The notes under the pieces are model-generated. The model was not told the DNA's origin. It ran no database searches and saw only the letters and a program-made list of their open reading frames with translations. This document shows, piece by piece, positions 30,163-34,728 of a stretch of 34,728 nt of DNA. This stretch comes from Glaciozyma antarctica PI12 (taxonomy: Eukaryota > Basidiomycota > Microbotryomycetes > Kriegeriales > Camptobasidiaceae), in assembly GCA_002917775.1 (NCBI GenBank), contig KZ627156.1:212790-247517 (forward strand). Reading direction: 5' to 3'. Made by a program: the position numbers and the translations under genes. Numbering within the stretch: the stretch's first letter is position 1; the number at the start of each line of letters is the position of its first letter.

Positions 30163-31708
30163 ATGTCCTCCGCTTCCCTCGAATCCGCTCAGCCTCTTCG
30201 CCTCTCTCTCCTCGGCCTACCCCTCGAGATCAAGACCGAAATCGTTCGGCTGGTGCGCGCGCAGGACGAAGCGTTTATCAACAGGAATCCCGTACGCGAG
30301 AAGCGGGAGCCTGTCTTCGACGAGGGGAGTGAGGAGGATTGGATAGGCCGGGGCACGCCGGCGCTCTTCATGGTCAATCGCGAGTTCAATCTGCTAGCAG
30401 CAGTTCAGCTTTTCACGATGAGTCTCGAGTCAGAGAGAGGGAGAGAGGGAGAGGGCTTGGAGCTGATGGAGCTGCGTCGCCCGGCAGGAGATTCGAGCAA
30501 CCAAGGCGGCACACCCCGCCTTCACGCACCTCGTACTCGCAAATCGAGCCTCGCTCTTCGTCCACGCCGTTGTCGATTACGACGACAGCCCCGAGTACGG
30601 CCAGGACGGAGCCACCAACTTTTGGAACTTCTTCGCCTACCTGCGTCTCCAACCCAACGAATCCTACGTCGAATTCTACATGGACGCGATGGAACTCGTC
30701 GAGATCTACCCAGCGACCGTAGCGGACGAGTATACGCTGGACGCCTTTTGCGAGGCGGCGGCGCGTGTTCGCCGTCTCGTTTGCTCCAATGTCGACCTTT
30801 CCCAATCGCCCTTCGCCACAACTATCCTCGGATGTTCTCCAACCTACGACAGCTCTCCGTCCAATTTCTACGAGTGGGACGCCACTCGGCCAGCTTCGTG
30901 GCTGCCATCGCCGCCCTACCCCTCCTCGAAGACCTGGACATCGTCCGGACGGCTTCCGTCGTCCACGAATCGATCGATTGGACGGCGCCAGAGTGGCAAA
31001 CCAAGTCTTTCCGACCACTTAAACTGTGGAGCGGTTCTCCCTACGATGAGATTCGCCTGCTGGAGGCCTTCTCCGGGACGATCAAGTCCTTCGAGTTCAA
31101 GGCCAGTGCGGCCATCACGTCAATCTCCGTCGCGCCCGCCACCTTACCCGCCCTCGGCACCACCTTCCCTCTCCTCACCTCGATCACTACTCGATGCTCG
31201 CTTCCCGCCATCCTCCCCTTCCTCTCCAGCCCCGCTTTCGCCACCTCCCCGCTTCGCCACCTCGAACTGGATATCTGCCACAACTCAACCCCGACCCTCT
31301 ACACCGCCTCCGACACCCTATCCCTCCTCGACGTCGTCTCGACCTGGACGCCTAACCTCCGCTACTTTTCCGTCGTTCAAACAATGCGCAACGAGAGCAT
31401 CATGCTCCCCTCGATGGCTCGAGCGGTCAAGGCGTTCGTTCTGCCTTAAACGAGGGATCGCGACGTCAGGACGGGCAGGCGACGCACTCGCATTCGGGCC
31501 GCTCCTTTACGGCGAGCTCGCGCATGTGGGACCCGGCGAGGACAGGGAGCAGCATTTCGACGAGGTGGAGGCGGCGGTGGACGATGTTCTTGGGTTCGTG
31601 GGAGGCGCGATGAAGAGTATTCGGGGGAAGGGGGATGTGGAGGGGCTCCGGCGGCTTATGAGAGCGCTTGCGGAGGTGGTTGAGCTGAGGGCTCGACTGG
31701 AGGATTAG
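30163..31708 (+). CDS. F-box/LRR-like protein of a lineage-specific family, frame-broken
   Basis: The start gives MSSASLESAQPLRLSLLGLP then LEIKTEIVRLVRAQDEAFIN, an F-box-like helix pair (L-x-LP-x-E-I). Leucine-rich segments follow: AFTHLVLANRASLFVHAVVD, MELVEIYPATVADEYTLDAF, NLRQLSVQFLRVGRHSASFV, LPLLEDLDIVRTASVV, TSPLRHLELDICH and NLRYFSVVQTMRNE. The C terminus EVEAAVDDVLGFVGGAMKSI and RRLMRALAEVVELRARLED ends at 31706-31708. Such proteins usually recruit substrates to SCF ubiquitin ligases; the substrate is unknown. The frame changes near 30425 (acceptor GGCAG without an in-phase GT donor), near 30812, and at 31447, where a TAA is followed by good coding one base further on. The gene may be a pseudogene or may carry indel errors. 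A relative starts at 34570. Confidence 0.6.
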
Positions 31709-32010
31709 GAGGCGAGGCGAGACGAGGTAGAACGAGAAGCGCGAGGGAGCAAATTTTGAGATATGTATCCTGGGTCTCTCTCAGAGAGGAGAGCTGGGCG
31801 GATATAAAGCAGTCCGTCTGCTGCAGCTGAACTCTCGCGAGGTTGTTCGGCCGAGGTACAAGGGGAAGGAGAACAGGATGGCCACTGCGCGGAATTCTCG
31901 AGCTCGCTGCCGAATGACGATCGCCTGCTAGGTCCCGCTTAAAGTTTTTGTCATTTGCAGAGCTCAAGAGCAGGCGAGCCAGCTCTCTTCCCTCGCAGCG
32001 TTACGCTCGT
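31709..32010. other. Intergenic stretch right of the F-box-like gene
   Basis: This is 302 bp following the F-box-like stop codon and leading up to the duplicated kinase terminal exon. It contains GGATATAAAGCAG near 31800 and several short GC-rich palindromes. No coding sense was seen. Confidence 0.45.
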
Positions 32011-32155
32011 GTCGTGTCCCCGCCGCAACCTATGCGCAGAAAAAGGCTTCGAATGCAGCGACGATCACGAAAGAACGACCACCTTGTACAGCTCGAGCAG
32101 CTCCCTCTGACTGTGTCGAATCCACCGTGATTCGAGAGCTTGACGAGCGGTAGCG
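32011..32155 (-). repeat. Duplicate of the FHA-kinase terminal exon and 3' flank
   Basis: Bases 32011-32155 align without gaps to 32247-32391 at a constant offset of 236 and about 90% identity. On the minus strand both copies read ATARQALESRWIRHSQ, then RELLELYKVVVLS and a stop. Within the coding part (32065-32155) there are four differences (TCA/TCG, CGG/CGC, CTT/CTC, and stop TGA/TAA), all silent. Most differences lie in the 3' flank. An AG (CTAAAG) lies just upstream of the coding part, with a T-rich tract (TTTTTTTTTTGTAG) farther up. The copy could serve as an alternative last exon, or it may be an assembly product, since ambiguous bases lie right beside it. Confidence 0.9.
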
Positions 32156-32246
32156 AGCTTTAGCAAATTCTCGAANAAAGTTCTNAAAATCTACAAAAAA
32201 AAATNAAAGACGAGCCAACTNTTTTCNNTATAAGCAATAAGCTCCC
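32156..32246. other. Low-quality AT-rich spacer with ambiguous bases
   Basis: N calls occur at 32176, 32185, 32205, 32221, 32227 and 32228 in an unusually A/T-rich stretch including a run of nine A on the plus strand. It separates the two copies of the kinase terminal exon and probably marks a weak assembly join. Confidence 0.85.
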
Positions 32247-32300
32247 GTCGTGTCCACGCCACACAACATTCGCAGAAAAAGGTCTCGAATACAGCGACGA

Positions 32301-34350
32301 TTACGAGAGAACGACCACCTTGTACAGCTCGAGCAGCTCCCTCTGACTGTGTCGAATCCAGCGCGATTCGAGAGCTTGACGAGCGGTAGCGCGTTTCTGA
32401 GATCCTGGGAAGGTAGCTCGCAACCTCGCGCACAAAGGGAGAAACTCACGGCAGGGTCAGCAGCGAGTAGATGCGCAATGAGCGCCCGAACTGCTTACGA
32501 ACCGCATCAGCACTCGCTCCTCCCACGAAGCGCACAACGACGCACCTTCGGTATCCTCCGACCCCAACTTCCAGCTCGGCAGCTCCATCCTTCCCTGCAC
32601 AACGTTCGCGCACGTCCTCACATCTCCATCCCTCAAGCATCCCTTCATGCTCTCCCCGAAGACGGATTGGCTGAGCTGCGAATCGACTTCCGAGTCGTCG
32701 AAGGGATTGTGGCCGATGAGGAGCATGCAGAGGACGATGCCGATCTGCCAACAGTCGACGGGGGCACCGTCGTATCCTGAGCGGAGAGCTTTAGCAGGAG
32801 AGGGAGCGAAATTGATGAAAGCGTTACCGTGGTGCCTGCACTCGCCGGAAAGGATCTCGGGAGGGTTGTAGACCATCGTTCCTGCGTTTGCGGAGGTCAA
32901 GACAAGTGTGGCGAAGGAAGAGACAGGAGACGCACCTTTGAGCTCGTGGAAAGCCTTGTCGGTGAACGCTGCGTGGCCAAAGTCCGCGAGCAGAGCTTTG
33001 GGGTATGGACCCGACCCTTCGAGGATGATGTTCTCGAGCTTGATGTCTGCGGTGAAATCAGCGATACTCCGGATTCAAATGAATGATGCGCGTACCGCGA
33101 TGAGAGCAGTGCTTCTGCGTGTGGAGGTACTCGAGAGCTTGGAGAATTTGGAAGAGGATGAACTTGGCTTCGGGAGGGTCGAGGACGGTGCGGTTCGTGA
33201 GGTACGAGTGGAGGTCGCCACCGGAGACACTGTTGAAGTTAGAGAAGTCCAATGGGGGTAAGAGAATGGGAAAGCGAACAGCTGGAGGAAGATGTGCCTG
33301 CAGAAGCAATGAGCGAGGCGTCGGCCAGGCACGAGATGAGAAACGTACACGTTGCGCTCGGTCTCGATGGTGTCCTCGACCTTGTTGATGTTCGGCTGGA
33401 GATACAGCAGAGTAAGCACCTCCTTGCACAACCCAAGCTGCGAACAAGCGTACGTGGTTCAGAGATCGCAGGATCGCAACCTCGTGACGGATCTCGCGAG
33501 TCATCTTGGACGTCTTGATTTTCTTGCAGGCGACTTGACGGAGAGTGCGCGTGTTGAACGCGAGATGAACAGCGGCGTAAGATCCCCTGTCGAGCTTGTC
33601 GTCAGCTCTCCCCTCCCACGTCTCTCCAGCGACTCGACTCACGTTCCGAGCGTGACGGCCAGCACGAGGTAGTGTCCGACCTGCTGCTTCTCGACGATGG
33701 GGTCCTGCGTTGCCTGAGAGGAAGCCTGACCGTGTTCGCTGCGGTGACTGTAGCGAAAGAGCTGTCCTCCGATTTCGATTCGGTCTCCGTCGATGAGGAG
33801 GACGACTTGGCGGTGGATGCGACGGTCGTTCCACATCGTTCCGTTCGTACTCTGGTCCTCGAGGCAGACAACCACTTCTCCTCCGTCTGCACTGAGCTGC
33901 GAGAAGAAAGTCAGCTTGCGTTTGAGGAGCACAGGGAGGGAGGAACGCGCACTGCGAAGATGCGGCAGTGGCGGGTCGAGGCTGAAGGTCGAGTCTGCTT
34001 CCTTTGTCAGCTCCACTCCAGCAGCACGTACTTGAGACTCCACTCACCGTCTGGTAATCGCACATCGCTCCTCGTCCGATCGTGAACGGTCTCGAGAGCT
34101 CAATCACCAGCACTGTCGCTCGCCACTCGAGTGAGCTCGTCTCTCCCTCCATGCTCTCCAGAGGCTGAGCAACAGCAGACGCACCTTGGGTCCCATTCGT
34201 ATCGACGGTGACGAGCCTCCCGCACTCTCTCTCTCCCGTCGTGTCGCGTCCCTTGAGGAGCAGAGCCGACGTCCTCCTCGCGATCTTGGGCGGGATGCAG
34301 GCGGAGGGGGAGATGAGCTGTCGCTTTCGCTTGTTCTGAGCTAAGAGCAT
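32301..34350 (-). CDS. FHA-domain Ser/Thr kinase, Chk2/Cds1/Rad53-like
   Basis: The minus-strand ATG at 34350 opens MLLAQNKRKRQLISPSACIP. An FHA domain follows: RPFTIGRGAMCDYQT, FSLDPPLPHLRIFA, then EVVVCLEDQSTNGTMWNDRR with the NG turn and DGDRIEIGGQLFRY. After a linker the kinase starts VGHYLVLAVTLG joined to TGSYAAVHLAFNTRTLRQVA and CKKIKTSK (ATP lysine), then PNINKVEDTIETERN, VSGGDLHSYLTNRTVLD, HCSHRDIKLENIILEGSG, ALLADFGHAAF and GTMVYNPPEILSGECRHHG (PPE in place of APE), DCWQIGIVLCMLLIGHNPF, VVQGRMELPSWKL, VRALIAHLLAADPA and KRATARQALESRWI, ending VVVLS at 32301-32303. FHA plus kinase is the layout of DNA-damage checkpoint effectors, nuclear and phospho-Thr-binding; other fungal FHA kinases share it, so orthology is not certain. 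The last exon is duplicated downstream. Confidence 0.87.
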
Positions 34351-34569
34351 CGTCGAATACGCCGTTCGAAGCTGGAGCAGAGTCGGAGCGAGGTGAGGGG
34401 AGGAGGACAACCTGCGCGTCGACCGAACCTCTCCTGGTCTTCCTCCTCCAACTCGCCTCCCGAACTCTTCTCGCTCCTACAAGCTCAGCTTCAGCTCAAA
34501 GGGTACGTACATCCTCTGTGTGTCAAGCCAGGACGTGTCCAACGCGTTCTCGTCGTCGTCCAGCGCTCG
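34351..34569. promoter_or_regulatory. Divergent promoter between FHA kinase and second F-box-like gene
   Basis: This is 219 bp between the start codons of two divergently oriented genes. It is CT-rich with no TATA-like box. A GTACGT at about 34503 could be a splice donor in the leader of the plus-strand gene. Confidence 0.4.
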
Positions 34570-34728
34570 ATGTCTTCCACGTCCTCTCCCTCCCGCCTCT
34601 CCGACCTCCCCTCCCGAGATCAAGATCAAGATCGTGCAGCTAGCTCGAGCTCGGGATCTCGCGTACTGCTACCGCGTTGGAGGCTCAGACCTGGCGCGGA
34701 CGAGGGACCTCGGCGCTGTTCTTGACGA
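34570..34728 (+). CDS. F-box-like protein, 5' end only (runs off the window)
   Basis: The ATG at 34570 gives MSSTSSPSRLSDLP. One base further on, the frame PEIKIKIVQLARARDLAYCY resembles LEIKTEIVRLVRAQDEAF of the gene starting at 30163, including the MSS start and the leucine-proline before the motif. The one-base change sits in a CCCCTCCC tract near 34605, so a homopolymer miscall or a real frameshift may explain it. The next readable stretch is RVGGSDLARTRDLGAVLD. It is taken as a paralog of the other F-box-like gene, truncated by the window end. Confidence 0.55.

Noticed and set aside
1-34728. tRNA or rRNA genes, CRISPR arrays, phage or bacterial operon structure
   Set aside because: No cloverleaf with a TTC box was noticed, no regularly spaced short repeats, and all recognisable genes are intron-bearing fungal genes.

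Overview
The window looks like nuclear DNA of a basidiomycete, most likely a GC-rich red yeast of the Microbotryomycetes (Rhodotorula/Sporidiobolus-like). The evidence is dense packing, many introns of about 45-70 nt with GTGAGT/GTGCGT-type donors, CTGAC-type branch points and CAG acceptors, and proteins that read as fungal house-keeping families. No bacterial, organellar, CRISPR or tRNA feature was seen. All calls come from reading exons by eye; no search was run.

Left end (1-3643): a 175-bp tandem duplication, then a MYND zinc-finger gene whose first exon is cut by a 270-bp structured insertion with a 5-bp target duplication, then an F-box-like relic on the minus strand. Centre-left (3644-16076): a septation-network kinase (cdc7/SEPH type), LTV1 (40S biogenesis), PUS3 (tRNA pseudouridine synthase), a small cupin protein and an FGGY D-ribulokinase-like gene. 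Centre-right (16469-27666): UTP17/NAN1 (SSU processome), a provisional RRM + RS-rich gene with an unrecognised region downstream, SAD1/USP39 (tri-snRNP factor with an N-terminal SAP domain) and UTP25 (SSU processome). Right end (27878-34728): a fucosyltransferase-like type II membrane protein, an F-box-like gene, an FHA-plus-kinase (Chk2/Cds1-like) gene, and the start of a second F-box-like gene. The terminal exon of the FHA kinase is duplicated 236 bp away across a stretch with ambiguous bases.

The middle of the window is mainly an RNA and ribosome-making neighbourhood: LTV1, PUS3, UTP17, the RRM/RS gene, SAD1 and UTP25 lie within about 19 kb. LTV1-PUS3 and SAD1-UTP25 share short divergent promoters.

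Several conserved genes show one-base reading-frame discrepancies, and six ambiguous bases sit at 32176-32228. Indel errors in the assembly therefore have to be considered beside biological explanations such as very short or GC-AG introns or recent decay. Exon boundaries given here are best readings, not measured.
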